In this document: positions 19,459-30,261 of the stretch, in pieces
Position numbering within the stretch: the stretch's first letter is position 1
Layout of the letters: every line of letters begins with the position of its first letter
Source of the DNA: Trichomonas tenax
Lineage: Eukaryota > Parabasalia > Trichomonadida > Trichomonadidae
Reading direction: 5' to 3'
Length of the DNA: 64,000 nt
Assembly (NCBI GenBank): GCA_023091735.1
Contig: JALKBU010000012.1
Coordinates: 62,001 to 126,000, forward strand
The notes under the pieces: generated by a model
Seen by the model: the letters and a program-made list of their open reading frames with translations, nothing else
The model's database searches: none
Told to the model about the DNA's origin: nothing
Position numbers and translations under genes: made by a program

Positions 19459-22400
19459 TTAGTTTTTCTTCGATTCAAGTGCAACAATTGCTTTGAGTGC
19501 AGCAACACGAACGTCAGGGGATTCGTCAGTTGATGCCTCGATTACAGCATCAACGGCACCATTGGCGTTCGCAGCAGCAGCGAAATACAAAGCAACAGAC
19601 TTCACTCTCGGGTCGGAACTTCTTGCAGCCACAATTAATGACTTCGCAGCTTCTTCAGGAACTTTCGAATCAGCGACTGCGGATGGAGCGACGGCATCAG
19701 CGAATTCAGTGGGTGACATGTTAGAAATCGAAGGTTCTGTATATGCGAGTTTCCTTGCAATCTGTGAAACAGTCCTCATTGCGACGTCTCTGTCTGTTGC
19801 GAAGATGTGAACAAGTGCCAGTGGATAAATCGCTGCGAGGATATCGAGTGCCTCCTTTTCGCACATCAAAGCGTTTGTTAGTGAGAGTGCTGAAATGATT
19901 TTGAGCTCAGTCTCCATCGATGCGTGCAAGCAAAGCATCTCTCTCACGTATTTGAGGATATCGATGCCGACATTCTTCAGCTGCGATTCTGCCATCAATT
20001 CACTTGCAGATAGAAGGAGTGCAGCAATGTCTGCTTCGTCCTTGACATAGAGGCACATCTTGACAACTCTCTCGAAGTTCACTGATCGCTTTGATGATGG
20101 TGCTCTCTGCAAGTTGATCAATGCATCGACAGCATTCTGTATCGTGTCCTTGTTGTGTGTCGATATGATCTTCTCCAGACCGTCGATCGCCTTCTCGCAT
20201 GAGTCTTCGTACTGGAGAAGCGCAGACAAGCAGGCGCAAGAGACAATTGTGTACTCTCTGTCGTAGAGTCTGTCCTTCGTTGCGAGATCGAGCAATGTGT
20301 TCCTGTCAACTCTCTGCTTCTCGAGGAATGCGACGAATGTGTCGAAGTCTGTTTCGCCCTTTGGTGTAACCTCTGTGAGGACGATCTTCCTTGACATCTC
20401 TTCGACCTTCGGCGTTGTCTGTAAGAGTTTGTTCTTCATGACAAGAGTTGCGAATATTCCTCTCTCACGGTCGACTTCGAATCGAAGATCTCCGTTCTCT
20501 GCTGAGTCGTAAACAATTCTGAATGAAACTTCACCCTTCGATTCTCCTTCGAGCATTCCGCTGATGAGAACCTGCGTGACTGTTCTCGAAAGCTCTCTTC
20601 TTGATATGAATCCGCTGAACAAGTTCGACAGCCTCCTCGAATATGGGACTGAGAGCGCTGTGTCAATTGTGAGTTCCGCATTCGTGTTGATGAGAGAAAC
20701 GAAAGCATCTTTGATGTCCATTCCGGATGCGAAGCATATTGTGTAGTACTTCGCTGCCTCTTTGATGTTGGAGAGGAGCTTCTCGTTCTTCGACATAACC
20801 TTGAGGACTTCGCAGGCAGTTGTCTGATACTGGAATGGACAGTTAGAGCTGAACTGTCCGAATGCTTCAAATACCGAAGGAATGTCATTTGAAAGAACTC
20901 CGTCAGAGAGTGTCTCTGCGTTCACTTCGCTGTTATCGAATCCACTGAGTTTGTTGAGGAGCTTTGATGCAACCGATTTCGCGAATTCGTTGATTGTCGT
21001 CATGTAAACAACACCATAGAACGCTGCAAGCTTCATCAGTTGCTTTACGTCAAGATCGCCAATGTTCTCGACAACTTTGAGCATTGCCTGGAGAACTGAA
21101 TCCTGGAGATCACCGAAGATGAACTTTGTCATCATATCGTGGTAGTTCATTGTGAGCGATGCATCTTTCTTCGTTGATGCTGCAGCGATGTTTGCTATCT
21201 GCATGATGACACTCGCCGTGTCTGTAGACTTCCAGTTACTCTTCACTTGAGAGAGAATCTCTGAGATGATGCTGAAATCGCCGATGAATTTGTCATCAAG
21301 ACAGAATGCCGCTGCAATTCCCTCAACAGCAGCTACGACATTGGCGACATCTGCATCTTTAAGTCCACCGAGCGAAAAGCTGGCGAACTTCCTCTGATCG
21401 ATCTTCACGTTGTTGAATTTGAGAACTCTTATGAGTGCAGACGCGAAGAAACGAAGCTTCGCGAGTCTCGGGAGTGAATCGAGAGATATGAATCTCTGCT
21501 CTGCTGTGAATGTAATGTTGTCCAAATTCATCGATTCTGGTGCCTTCGTGAGAAGCTCTGAGATGCAAAGGACGACGCCTGAGATAGGAAGTCCTGTTTC
21601 GTTCTTCTTAACCCAGAACTTGTACTTGTTGTCTGCATTGGACACCAAAATGTCAGTCTGCGTCTTAGTGAACTTGTATGCGAAGTCTGGCAAAAATATC
21701 GATGAGAGTCCGATGAATGATGCGATCGATGCAACTTCTGTCAAATCTGACCTCTCGAACTTCGACATGATGAGTGTTAACAAGGAATCCGCCTTCGTCC
21801 TGCAGTACTCTGAGCGCATGAGATGTCCGCAGAAGATTGCGAAGCCTCCACGAAGTGCTGACCTTATGTTTGGTGGCAATACAGCTTTGTCTCCACCATA
21901 GTGAATGTATCCTTCGAAGTACTTCTGTGTGAACGAGAGGAGGTCGAAGTGATACTCCTGTGTCGGATTGTTGTCGAGGACGACATCTGTGAGTTCATCA
22001 ACGCGTGATACTTTGCAGCCCGTCAGAGATAAAACGAGTTGCTTGATGTGCGATTTAGTTTCGACAGAAAGGAGCTCTGAGTAGTAAAAGCTCATTAAGA
22101 GTGCAACTAACTGGATTGGCTTAATCCTAATAGGATCGAGACCTTCTTCGTGATTCTGGATTGTGTTGATGTGGATTGAAGCGATTTCGATTAATGTTGG
22201 AGAAGAGAAGAAATACATTGGATTATTGATGTAGTCGAAGATCAACGGATAAAGTATTTTGTACGATGAAACAGACTGCCTCGCTGTTGCAATAAGAGAC
22301 AGAATTGTTCCACGTGTGTTCTGTTGATCATTGCTGATGAAAGTGATGACATTCTTGAGGACATCGTTGAGCTTTGGAACTTTGGAGTCGCACTTACGGA

Positions 22401-23589
22401 TGAGTGTCGAGAAGCAGTTGCAGTACATCTCCTTCTGGTCTGGCTTAAGGGAAACAAACTTAACATTAGCAATAGCTTCGACTAACTTTCCAACATATGG
22501 TGTTGTCGCGAGAGATGAACAAAAGTAGTTCAAAATGAAGAAAGCGGACTGATGAGGGAGCTTCGATAGTGTTGTCTCGAGTGCATAGCCAGGATATAAT
22601 AATTGAATCGTGGAGAGTGCTCCGACAGCTTCGTTAAGTGATTTCATGATGAGTCCATCGTTTTGCATGTTTTGATACTCGGAGTTAATAAATTCGAACA
22701 AATATTTCGAAAGTTGCTGTGTTTGGACTGGTGGAAGTTCCCTTGACTTCTCTATTGTAGATATGAACGAGCTTACGCTGCTTGTCGCGTGAACGCGCAT
22801 GTTTTTGTTGCTGATAGCATCAGTGAACATATTTAAGAACTTATCTGCGCGTTTTTTGACTTCTACTTCACCTGCTACGATTGCACAGCTTCCAACTGTC
22901 GATAAAATCTTTTTCTGTATCTCACCAATAGATGATTTGTACCATAAAGACGCCATTTGTTCAAGAATTTCGCCCATGCAAACGGAAATGCAGCATCCCG
23001 AAGAATATTGGATTGTTGGCGTCAAATTTACTGCTATTTGAACGAATAAATTACAAATTGACTCACGTGTCAGTTCATCTGTAATTTTTGCTGATTTTTG
23101 GCAAAATTGTATAAAAAGATTTGTTGGCTGGTTGCCATTGATGACGAAGGCCATTTCTCCGGTGCGCATTCTCTTCAACAAAAACTCTGAAAGTGGCAAA
23201 GTTACGTTAATGTCGTGAAATTCGTTTAAAACGCTCTGAGCACTGCGGTCAGCGAAGTTGCAGAGGATTTCTTGGCAAATTTCCGAGATTTCTCCTTCAA
23301 TTTGAGGTGTAGAAATTAACAATGTGATAATTGTCGGCGATATGTTGCGAATAAGGTCCGATTCAGGACTATATTTCGTAATTTCTCGAATACATTTCAA
23401 CATTTCAGCGCGATTTACTGGCATTGATTGTGAAAAAGTGTTCAAATTTTGAATAATAATCCTGCAGACTTTAGATGCGGCCGGTTTTCCCATCTCAATT
23501 AATGCATCAGATGCATATCTGACAACATCTGGCGATGGATCGCTCAGAAGTTTGACAACTGAGGAAATTAAAGCTGTAAAATCAGTCAT
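19459..23589 (-). CDS. MROH1-like HEAT-repeat protein
   Basis: A 1376-residue protein composed almost wholly of HEAT-type helical pairs, from MTDFTALISSVVKLLSDPSPDVV at the N terminus to SPDVRVAALKAIVALESKKN at the end. The opening layout (a repeat on conserved-length helices, then RAEMLKCIREI), the internal LPHQSAFFILNYF region and the overall length agree with maestro heat-like repeat family member 1 rather than importin-beta or adaptins. MROH1 has been linked to lysosome/WASH function in other eukaryotes; that role is not shown here. The 5' half of the coding strand (genomic right side) is more AT-rich than the 3' half. It converges with beta-helix copy 1, leaving almost no 3' spacer. Confidence 0.65.
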   Translation of the reverse strand: MTDFTALISSVVKLLSDPSPDVVRYASDALIEMGKPAASKVCRIIIQNLNTFSQSMPVNRAEMLKCIREITKYSPESDLIRNISPTIITLLISTPQIEGEISEICQEILCNFADRSAQSVLNEFHDINVTLPLSEFLLKRMRTGEMAFVINGNQPTNLFIQFCQKSAKITDELTRESICNLFVQIAVNLTPTIQYSSGCCISVCMGEILEQMASLWYKSSIGEIQKKILSTVGSCAIVAGEVEVKKRADKFLNMFTDAISNKNMRVHATSSVSSFISTIEKSRELPPVQTQQLSKYLFEFINSEYQNMQNDGLIMKSLNEAVGALSTIQLLYPGYALETTLSKLPHQSAFFILNYFCSSLATTPYVGKLVEAIANVKFVSLKPDQKEMYCNCFSTLIRKCDSKVPKLNDVLKNVITFISNDQQNTRGTILSLIATARQSVSSYKILYPLIFDYINNPMYFFSSPTLIEIASIHINTIQNHEEGLDPIRIKPIQLVALLMSFYYSELLSVETKSHIKQLVLSLTGCKVSRVDELTDVVLDNNPTQEYHFDLLSFTQKYFEGYIHYGGDKAVLPPNIRSALRGGFAIFCGHLMRSEYCRTKADSLLTLIMSKFERSDLTEVASIASFIGLSSIFLPDFAYKFTKTQTDILVSNADNKYKFWVKKNETGLPISGVVLCISELLTKAPESMNLDNITFTAEQRFISLDSLPRLAKLRFFASALIRVLKFNNVKIDQRKFASFSLGGLKDADVANVVAAVEGIAAAFCLDDKFIGDFSIISEILSQVKSNWKSTDTASVIMQIANIAAASTKKDASLTMNYHDMMTKFIFGDLQDSVLQAMLKVVENIGDLDVKQLMKLAAFYGVVYMTTINEFAKSVASKLLNKLSGFDNSEVNAETLSDGVLSNDIPSVFEAFGQFSSNCPFQYQTTACEVLKVMSKNEKLLSNIKEAAKYYTICFASGMDIKDAFVSLINTNAELTIDTALSVPYSRRLSNLFSGFISRRELSRTVTQVLISGMLEGESKGEVSFRIVYDSAENGDLRFEVDRERGIFATLVMKNKLLQTTPKVEEMSRKIVLTEVTPKGETDFDTFVAFLEKQRVDRNTLLDLATKDRLYDREYTIVSCACLSALLQYEDSCEKAIDGLEKIISTHNKDTIQNAVDALINLQRAPSSKRSVNFERVVKMCLYVKDEADIAALLLSASELMAESQLKNVGIDILKYVREMLCLHASMETELKIISALSLTNALMCEKEALDILAAIYPLALVHIFATDRDVAMRTVSQIARKLAYTEPSISNMSPTEFADAVAPSAVADSKVPEEAAKSLIVAARSSDPRVKSVALYFAAAANANGAVDAVIEASTDESPDVRVAALKAIVALESKKN

Positions 23590-24574
23590 TGAAATTTGAT
23601 GTCACGTTTATCACTTCACTGAATCTTTTTATTTCATTATCTCTTCATTTCCTCACCATTTTAAAATGATACCTATATTGCAAATATCTTTTCTGATAAT
23701 GGCAGATAGTTTTTATGATTTGGGTCATCTTCTGTTTCTGCTAAAAGGCTGTGACCCTCTTAACCTTATTTTTAAAAAGACTTTTTGGGCTAATAAAATG
23801 CTTCTTATAATTAATTGGATTATATTAATATTTTAACACAATGATATAGTCAGCGACAACATAGAGCTAAATATTATTATACATATAGTTAGGTATGGAT
23901 CTCATTTTTGTTGAAAATATATTCAACTTGCACAAAAAAAAAAAAAATCGAATTTTACCCAAACTTTAAAGTAATCATGCAATTTATATCATGTAATATA
24001 TGTTATGATATTTCATTTAATTATCACATATGAAAAAAAATTGTCAGTTGCTATTTTTATAACTTTGAAATATTGGCAAGCCAATAGCCCAAAATTAAGA
24101 TACTTGATTACCATGGCTTGGCTAACATAACTTCTCGAGATACATTTTGATTTTCAAAACTGCAGCCAATAAAATGGTATTTGATCCTAATGTTTTTTTT
24201 TATTTTTGAGTATGCAGTTACCGTATTCGTTATCAACATCCATTTTAATATTAGTTTCGAAAAGATAATTTATTCAACATAATCAAACAGTGATTCTGCT
24301 TCAATTTATACAGTCATGGATGGACACTTATACTGAAAGTTATTAAAGTTCCCTGAGATATATCGAAGTTCGCCATAAAAATTAAAAAAAAAATATGTCA
24401 AAAAATTTAACGTCTTTGTCAAATTTAATCAAATATGATAAATGATAATTAAAAATCAGAATAAGTAACTGCAGCATACAGATAGTTGAAATAAATTTGG
24501 CTTTTAAATCAAAATTAACTAAATTCGTTTGAAACTGATTAATTCAATGAAAAAAAAAAAATCAAAGATTGTTG
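23590..24574. other. AT-rich gene-free region left of the transposon-like element
   Basis: No coding frame could be supported. It includes an AACCTTATT near 23763 (reverse of the AAGGTTA element seen before eL33), an A13 run near 23934-23946 and long AT tracts. Confidence 0.4.
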
Positions 24575-25179
24575 CGTACCGAAAGTTGTCACGAAAAGCG
24601 ACTTTTATTTGACATGTAAATATAATTATTTGACAAATAAATATTTACGTGGCATGTGATTATAAATGATTATTGGAAGAATGATATCCTATATTTGTTT
24701 AAATTTCCTTTGAAAAGAAAAATTAAATGCTTGATTGGGACTGGTAGCCAAAATGCTAGCAATCCAGTCCACAGTTCTTCCTTTCAGACTCTATTTTCGA
24801 AATAATCAGCGATTTACTCTACAGAATGCTTCTGAAAGGAAGAACTATGGACCGGATTGCTAGCACCTTGGCTACCAGTCCCAATCAAGCATTTAATTTT
24901 GCTCTTCAGAGGCATTCTGAAGTGGAAATCTTTGATTTCTTAATGATGGCGTATGAAAGGAAGATCTGTGAATTTAGCTACTAACATGCTTGGTACCTGT
25001 GTCAATGTAGTCCACAGTTCTTACCGTCAGACGCGATTTTGAAATAAAACTAATATATAATTTGAATGATTATAAGACTTTACATGTCAAAAATATTAAT
25101 ATTTTGACAAATAAAATTAGAGATTCCGACAACTTTACATGTCAGATAATATCACGGAAAAGTGACAACTTTCGGTACG
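24575..25179. mobile_element. 605-bp non-autonomous TIR/foldback element
   Basis: The ends are perfect 18-bp inverted repeats, CGTACCGAAAGTTGTCAC at 24575-24592 and its reverse complement at 25162-25179. Inside each end are TGACATGTAAA copies facing outward-in (24610-24620 plus; 25079-25089 and 25134-25144 minus) with nearby TTGACAAATAAA. A large palindrome fills the middle. No coding frame is present, so it would need a transposase in trans. I could not identify a clear target-site duplication at the flanks, so the outer limits may extend slightly. Confidence 0.75.
24719..24900. repeat. Central palindrome of the 605-bp element (about 68-bp arms)
   Basis: AAATTAAATGCTTGATTGGG and the following 45 bases at 24719-24787 are repeated in reverse complement at 24833-24900 with only a handful of mismatches, separated by about 45 bases. 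A third, weaker copy in the left-arm orientation starts near 24950 (AGTCCACAGTTCTTACCGTCAGA at about 25010-25032). RNA from this region would fold into a long hairpin. Confidence 0.85.
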
Positions 25180-25461
25180 TGACATTGGCTAAGCATTCAA
25201 AGTGAAATATAGTCGTAATTCTCATTTATTTTTTATACTAGCTAAAAAATAAAATTAAATGATAAATCATATACTACTTAATACAGCAATATGCATATCA
25301 TATGGAAAAGCATGAAATCAAATGTAATTTTAATTGATTGAATTGAAAAATTTCATTTGATGATTAACTCTTACTCATTTTAATACATTAAATCCTGCAT
25401 ATAACTATTTTGCAAATGAATGATTGTTTCACCGAGCACATATGTAGTTATGTTTAGAAAG

Positions 25462-25546
25462 AACAAATACAATTACATCGAGAATCGAACACTCGACTAA
25501 TATGTAAAAAAAGCACTTTTCCCATTAGACTAATTTGACATGTAAA
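25462..25546 (-). other. tRNA-like relic with A-box and B-box matches
   Basis: On the minus strand TAGTCTAATGG fits the Pol III A-box and GTTCGATTC the B-box, about 45 bases apart. The acceptor stem and cloverleaf do not pair properly, so this is not called as a functional tRNA. A TGACATGTAAA copy (25536-25546) abuts its 5' side. A similar element lies at 58.6 kb. Confidence 0.3.
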
Positions 25547-26048
25547 TTTTCAAATTACAAATTTTTATTTAATCAAATTCCAAAATTATGATCTCCATAA
25601 CTTAAGTTAGTAGAGCTTAGATATTTTAATATGAGCATCTACACTACCACCTGTGTCTACCATTAAAGTTACAAGGAAATTGACTCTGGGAAAGGGAGTG
25701 ATACAGCCTTTTTCTGCTATCATTTTGAAACTTTACAATATCTATATATTAAATATAAAACCTATGGACTTATTATTGCATGTATGATTAAAATCAAAAA
25801 AGAAAATGCTATATCAATTGTTTTATGGATTTGGAAACATGAACAATGAATTAAAATCCAATCAATATAAACAAAAATCACTGTTCTTTATGTTGATATC
25901 TTTTGGGTTAAGAATTGGCAACTATATAATGAAAATTGATGTAATTTTCAGTATATATGATATTTGAAGCCAAATGCATTATAATATGTTTCTATAAATG
26001 CAGTTTATTATAATTTCAAAGATTTCATTGCTCAGTTTTATTTTAATA

Positions 26049-27191
26049 ATGAGAAATGAAAAGATGAAGGAAAGACAGTCACTTTTTAGATTAATTTCCA
26101 AAATTTTCTTCTCTTTATTATTTCTCATAGGAAGCGAAATCAATCTCGACGAGCCAATTCTCAAAAGAATCGCAAACACCGACAATTGGCCGCCTCTGAA
26201 GGTATACATATACCCGAGATCGATTTTCCCGAAGAAATTATATCAAAATTATTCATATCCTTATTATAAATCAGAAGAAATGGTCATTGACGCAATAATG
26301 AACTCTAAAGTTTACACTTCGAGGCCTGAAGAGGCTGATTTGTTCTTAGTTCCGATTCCGTTATCTGGAATGACTCATAAACACTTCGCAGATCTTCACT
26401 TCTTCCTGCAAGAGAAACACAAGAAATACTATTCGCGATACGGTGGCTGTGATCACATTTTCATCCATGGCCTCCCTGCAAATAACGAAACTGCAGTTAC
26501 ATCACAGGAATTTGCAAGTTTAACGCCACATTTTTTGACATCTAACTACATTGTATCGGATGACCATATAAATACATGGAAACAAGCGAAAAATATTATA
26601 TTGCCTTTAACTCCACAAACAACATATAAAAAGACATCCAAAGGCAAAAGGATGCAAATAGCTTTCAATGCGGATACAACAAATTGTACTTCTTACAACA
26701 AAGAACTTCGAGAATCAATTAAACGCGATGTAAAGAAATCAAAACACATTGTAGTTGCTAAAACACATACAGAAATGCTTTCACTTATTGAAGAATCAGC
26801 ATTTTCAATTGTTACTCCTTGCGAAAACGAAGTTGCTCAAAATTATTATGATGCAATAAATTCTTTATCGATTCCGATTGTTATAAGTGATACAATGAGA
26901 TTCCCATTTGAAGATGAATTGATTGACTACAAAGATTTTATTCTGCAGTTCCCAGAAAAATATGCGAAAGAAGTTTTAAACGTTCTTCCTCAGATGCAAG
27001 AATATCATAAACAGATGGTTACAGACATGAAGAGCGCTAGAAAGTTATGCAAAATGAATAAAGACAATGGCAGCTATGCTTGGGCATTGTCATGGTCTTT
27101 GTACATGAAATATCTCGCATGGCTTCCAATCAGAAGAAATAAGCTTCTTGATGATAATCTCAAGAACCCATTAATATACGATGCAATGTAA
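26049..27191 (+). CDS. Exostosin-like (GT47-type) glycosyltransferase, type II membrane protein
   Basis: From ATG at 26049 the protein has 380 residues: a short basic cytoplasmic head (MRNEKMKERQ), one hydrophobic anchor (about 15-30, ISKIFFSLLFLIG) and a luminal domain. The domain opens with WPPLKVYIYPR, followed by SRPEEADLFLVPIPL, SNYIVSDDH, and later FSIVTPCENEVAQNYYDAI and SIPIVISDTMRFPFEDELIDY. This is the order and wording of the exostosin fold, including the acidic EDE-type segment. It would transfer a sugar in the Golgi, acceptor unknown. An in-frame ATG at 25998 adds another hydrophobic stretch. I prefer 26049 because TTTCATTGCTCAG provides an initiator-like TCATT about 20 bases upstream and the resulting topology is canonical. 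Confidence 0.8.
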   Translation: MRNEKMKERQSLFRLISKIFFSLLFLIGSEINLDEPILKRIANTDNWPPLKVYIYPRSIFPKKLYQNYSYPYYKSEEMVIDAIMNSKVYTSRPEEADLFLVPIPLSGMTHKHFADLHFFLQEKHKKYYSRYGGCDHIFIHGLPANNETAVTSQEFASLTPHFLTSNYIVSDDHINTWKQAKNIILPLTPQTTYKKTSKGKRMQIAFNADTTNCTSYNKELRESIKRDVKKSKHIVVAKTHTEMLSLIEESAFSIVTPCENEVAQNYYDAINSLSIPIVISDTMRFPFEDELIDYKDFILQFPEKYAKEVLNVLPQMQEYHKQMVTDMKSARKLCKMNKDNGSYAWALSWSLYMKYLAWLPIRRNKLLDDNLKNPLIYDAM

Positions 27192-27351
27192 TTTTATGTT
27201 ATTTTTAGTAAATCATTTAATAGAGTTGTATTTATTTTTAATATATCATTATTTTTCTATATACCAATCATAATGATTCTATATAAGTTTCTGATTATAC
27301 TACAAAACAGAAAATATAATGAAAAAAGAGGTTTGATGAGTTTTATGTTTT

Positions 27352-27386
27352 TGACATGTAAATAATTATGACATTGTAAAATAATT
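27352..27386 (+). promoter_or_regulatory. TGACATGTAAA plus TGACATTGTAAAA before the UBX-like gene
   Basis: One exact TGACATGTAAA (27352-27362) and a one-base-insertion variant TGACATTGTAAA just downstream lie 20-50 bases before the ATG at 27405, the closest motif-to-start spacing seen here apart from the spatacsin-like gene and the 42338 ORF. Confidence 0.5.
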
Positions 27387-27404
27387 TACAAATCAAATTG
27401 TTTA

Positions 27405-27773
27405 ATGAGTAAAAAAAGAACGATTTACCCTCCAGAAATGTTCTCAGAGGAAAAATACAATACCAGCATTGACCAGAAAATACTAAGCAATGATAAATTC
27501 AAGTTCTGGAGTACCATTGCCAATAAGAAGAAAGTTACTGGTGAAGGTATTTTTGTTTATTTCGTGCTACCAGATAAAACAGTAATTTATCAGTGGTTTC
27601 TGAAGCAAAGTCCGGCACAAGAACTGTATGATTTTGTCCGATATTTCATTAATGATAAACATTTCGTTTTACAAAACGCATTTGGTCGAGAAGTAACAAG
27701 CAGTCAAAATATATCCGGTCTTCAGATGACAGATAATGGTTCAAGAATTCGAATTAACGTTATATTCAAATAA
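27405..27773 (+). CDS. UBX/ubiquitin-like fold protein, 122 aa
   Basis: A compact single-domain protein. Residues about 40-122 read GIFVYFVLPDKTVIYQWF, then ELYDFVRYFIN, FVLQNAFGREV and a final RIRINVIFK. The order strand-strand-helix-strand with LPDxT, the LYDFV helix and F-x-L-x-x-x-FGREV resembles a UBX domain, where one expects LPDG, L-Y-x-F-V and F-x-P-R. UBX proteins bind the N domain of p97/Cdc48. The canonical FPR loop is replaced by FGR, so Cdc48 binding is uncertain. It could instead be another beta-grasp protein. The head (first 40 residues) is basic and unstructured. Confidence 0.5.
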   Translation: MSKKRTIYPPEMFSEEKYNTSIDQKILSNDKFKFWSTIANKKKVTGEGIFVYFVLPDKTVIYQWFLKQSPAQELYDFVRYFINDKHFVLQNAFGREVTSSQNISGLQMTDNGSRIRINVIFK

Positions 27774-28093
27774 TTATTGAAATGTCGCCAAAATCACATT
27801 TTTAATACTATGAATGCATTTAACTCTATCATTGTATGAATTAACAATGTTTAATTGCCTTCAAAAACGATTTTGAACAGAAAAATATCTGAAATTTACC
27901 ACAATACATGTCGAAATTCATTAACAATTGCCAAAGTGGTATAAGAAAAGCGATTTTAATATATTAAATTATGATTTAGATTCCAAATTATATTTTGATT
28001 GAATGCAATTTAATATGACATTGTTAAATGTAGGCAAACAAACTATAAACATTTAGAGAAAACAAATAAAACTAAATAATATACAAACATCCT
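27774..28093. other. Convergent 3' spacer, nothing recognised
   Basis: AT-rich sequence between two convergent genes. No coding frame, motif cluster or repeat was seen. Confidence 0.4.
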
Positions 28094-29335
28094 CTATGGA
28101 TCATCTTTTTCAGTCGAAATCATTGTTCCTGGTAAAACATCAATCTTAAGCTTATCAACTGTAGATAAGACATTCTCATATGTCTTCTGAAGTTCACCGG
28201 TTGTTGGGTAAATAAGATCGTAATTAGATAACGCAATATTTCGCTTGCGAGAAGCTTCAATTTGATCAACAATTGGCTGAGAATTCAACAAGAAAGATTT
28301 CCACGAAACTTCATCCCATCCGTGTGGCCTTGAGTCAACAGCAACTTGTAGAGCTTCAAGAGGTGCTGCTATCGCAATTGCATCACGAATCATTGAAACT
28401 TTCATTCTTCTTTCAGGACCACGGTGGTATTCTAAGTTTGGTCTGTAGTTGACTTCAATTACATGTGGATGAAGCTCTCTGTCGAGTAAAATATCAAATC
28501 CAAAAATTTGGAAACATCGTGAAACAAATGAAGGAGGACAATCACGCTCAACAGCGGTCTTCAGATAATGGTGTCCGGACATTAAAGTCAAAACAATTAC
28601 GTTATCTATTTCAGCCCAAAGCTTTTTGATATCTGCGTGGCACTCACGCTCAAGCCTTGCAAATGTATGTGAAATCAATCTCGAAATTTCTTCGAATTTT
28701 TGAAAATCAGGATTTTGCTTATTTAATGTAACATTTGTAATCTGTGAGAAAATCGAATGATGACCTGTGGCTTCTGAGCAGAATCTTGCAAGTCCATCTC
28801 GATAAATATAAATTTGAAGAGGTTCAACTGATGCAATTAAAGCGTAAACACGGAGATCGAATTTTGTATTATCGAGAATGAATGAATCAACGTATTCCTG
28901 AGCGACTGACAATGTGTCATCAGGCGGATATTCGCTTCCTGGGTTCAAAATTGTAATTCCTTGGCCAAGTGAACCAGAATCGGGTTTAATAATCCATGAA
29001 CACTTTTTGCGTTTAATTGCTCTTAAAAATGCCGAGTTTTTAAAAGGTAAAATATAAGATTTTGGATAAAAAGAATACAAAGTCGGGAAATATTCAGCAA
29101 TTTGTTGAATACAGCGCGTCAGCGACGCCTTTCTGCATAGCACATGAGCGTATGGTATTCTATTAACGGATTGCCATGGATTTAAACTTGAGAAATAATC
29201 GATGTCACGAATAGAATCTGTCCAGACGAGAACAGTGTTTGGATTTACCTCTCTGGTCAAAACGCCAAGCTCGTGTATCGCTTCTTTCACTGATTTAAAG
29301 CTGTTTGATGATGTTGAAATGCTGATGTTATGCAT
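28094..29335 (-). CDS. Tubulin-tyrosine-ligase-like (TTLL) enzyme
   Basis: A 413-residue ATP-grasp ligase of the TTLL family, which adds amino acids (tyrosine, glutamate or glycine) to tubulin tails. Key segments in order are VNRIPYAHVLCRKASL near 80-95, the TTL-type WIIKPDSGSLGQGI at about 135-150, VAQEYVDSFILDNTKFDLRVY (the KFDLRxY motif), the EATG segment near 190-200 and, at the catalytic end, FQIFGFDILLD followed by VIEVNYRPNLEY with the metal-binding E-x-N. The family norm in the last motif is EVNxxPS; here it is EVNYRPN, a small deviation. Initiator-like TCATTCATA lies about 15-25 bases upstream of the ATG. Tubulin glutamylation on the flagella is the likely role; specificity cannot be read from sequence. 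Confidence 0.9.
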   Translation of the reverse strand: MHNISISTSSNSFKSVKEAIHELGVLTREVNPNTVLVWTDSIRDIDYFSSLNPWQSVNRIPYAHVLCRKASLTRCIQQIAEYFPTLYSFYPKSYILPFKNSAFLRAIKRKKCSWIIKPDSGSLGQGITILNPGSEYPPDDTLSVAQEYVDSFILDNTKFDLRVYALIASVEPLQIYIYRDGLARFCSEATGHHSIFSQITNVTLNKQNPDFQKFEEISRLISHTFARLERECHADIKKLWAEIDNVIVLTLMSGHHYLKTAVERDCPPSFVSRCFQIFGFDILLDRELHPHVIEVNYRPNLEYHRGPERRMKVSMIRDAIAIAAPLEALQVAVDSRPHGWDEVSWKSFLLNSQPIVDQIEASRKRNIALSNYDLIYPTTGELQKTYENVLSTVDKLKIDVLPGTMISTEKDDP

Positions 29336-30261
29336 TATTTAGTTTATGAATGATTTTTCGACATTCACCGTTTTATTGCACAAAATCGATGTTTGTCATC
29401 TTGAGATCGCGTGATTTCACAGATATATTTTTCATATTTCGAAAAACCTTACGAAAGCTCATGATCTCGTGAATCTATTCCTGAAATTTCGACATTATTT
29501 ATATTTCGGGTAGAACTTAAATAATGATATCACATTTTATTCAATTTTGTAGCATTCATAAGGAAGCAACTATGAACGATCATCGCTTTATGATACCAAT
29601 GAACATTTTAGATATATAATAAGCAATTGCAATATCATGAGATTCAATTTGATTTTCTGATAATAGTTAAGTATTTTAACAATGTTTTGCATTCAATAAT
29701 ATCAATACAGTGTGTAAATAATAGGGTATAATGTATTTTGGATTATAAACAATTAAAAGAACGAAAGAATGCGATAAAACTGATTTGACAAATAAATTAT
29801 TCAATTCAACATTTCTGTCACGTAAAGAACAGTAAAACAATTTTCTGCTTTAGTATTCATAGAATAGCATGAATGAACGGAGAAATAAAATCTTGCGAAA
29901 TTGAATAGCGTTGACAGGTAAACATCACAAATTAAATTTTGTAAACATGATATGGCAAAACATCATTCAATTTTGACATTTTTGACACGTAAAATGAATT
30001 TATTTGCCATGATTGATTGGAACACTATTTTCAGATTAATGAAATATCATATTTTCAACCAAAAATTTGAGAACAAAAAATTAAAAGTATTCTCAATTTC
30101 GATAACTTTTATCGTAACAAATAACCCAATGACATCACGTAGAATGATATTTTTATATCAAAAAAATAAAAAGCTCATAAAAATATTAAAAATAGGGCTC
30201 AAATGCTCTAAAAAGCACACTTTTGAAGTCAGTTGAAAGAAAAAGTGAATTAAAAAAATAA
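29336..30261. promoter_or_regulatory. Divergent intergenic region with several GACANGTAAA-type motifs
   Basis: No coding frame is supported. Motif variants TTTGACAAATAAA (about 29784), TGTCACGTAAAG (about 29817), TTGACAGGTAAAC (about 29912) and TTTGACACGTAAAATG (about 29980) point toward the raptor-like gene, 280-480 bp before its ATG. Confidence 0.4.

Noticed and set aside
19493..23041. Open frames opposite the MROH1-like gene
   Set aside because: Same explanation; composition mirrors the antisense of HEAT repeats.
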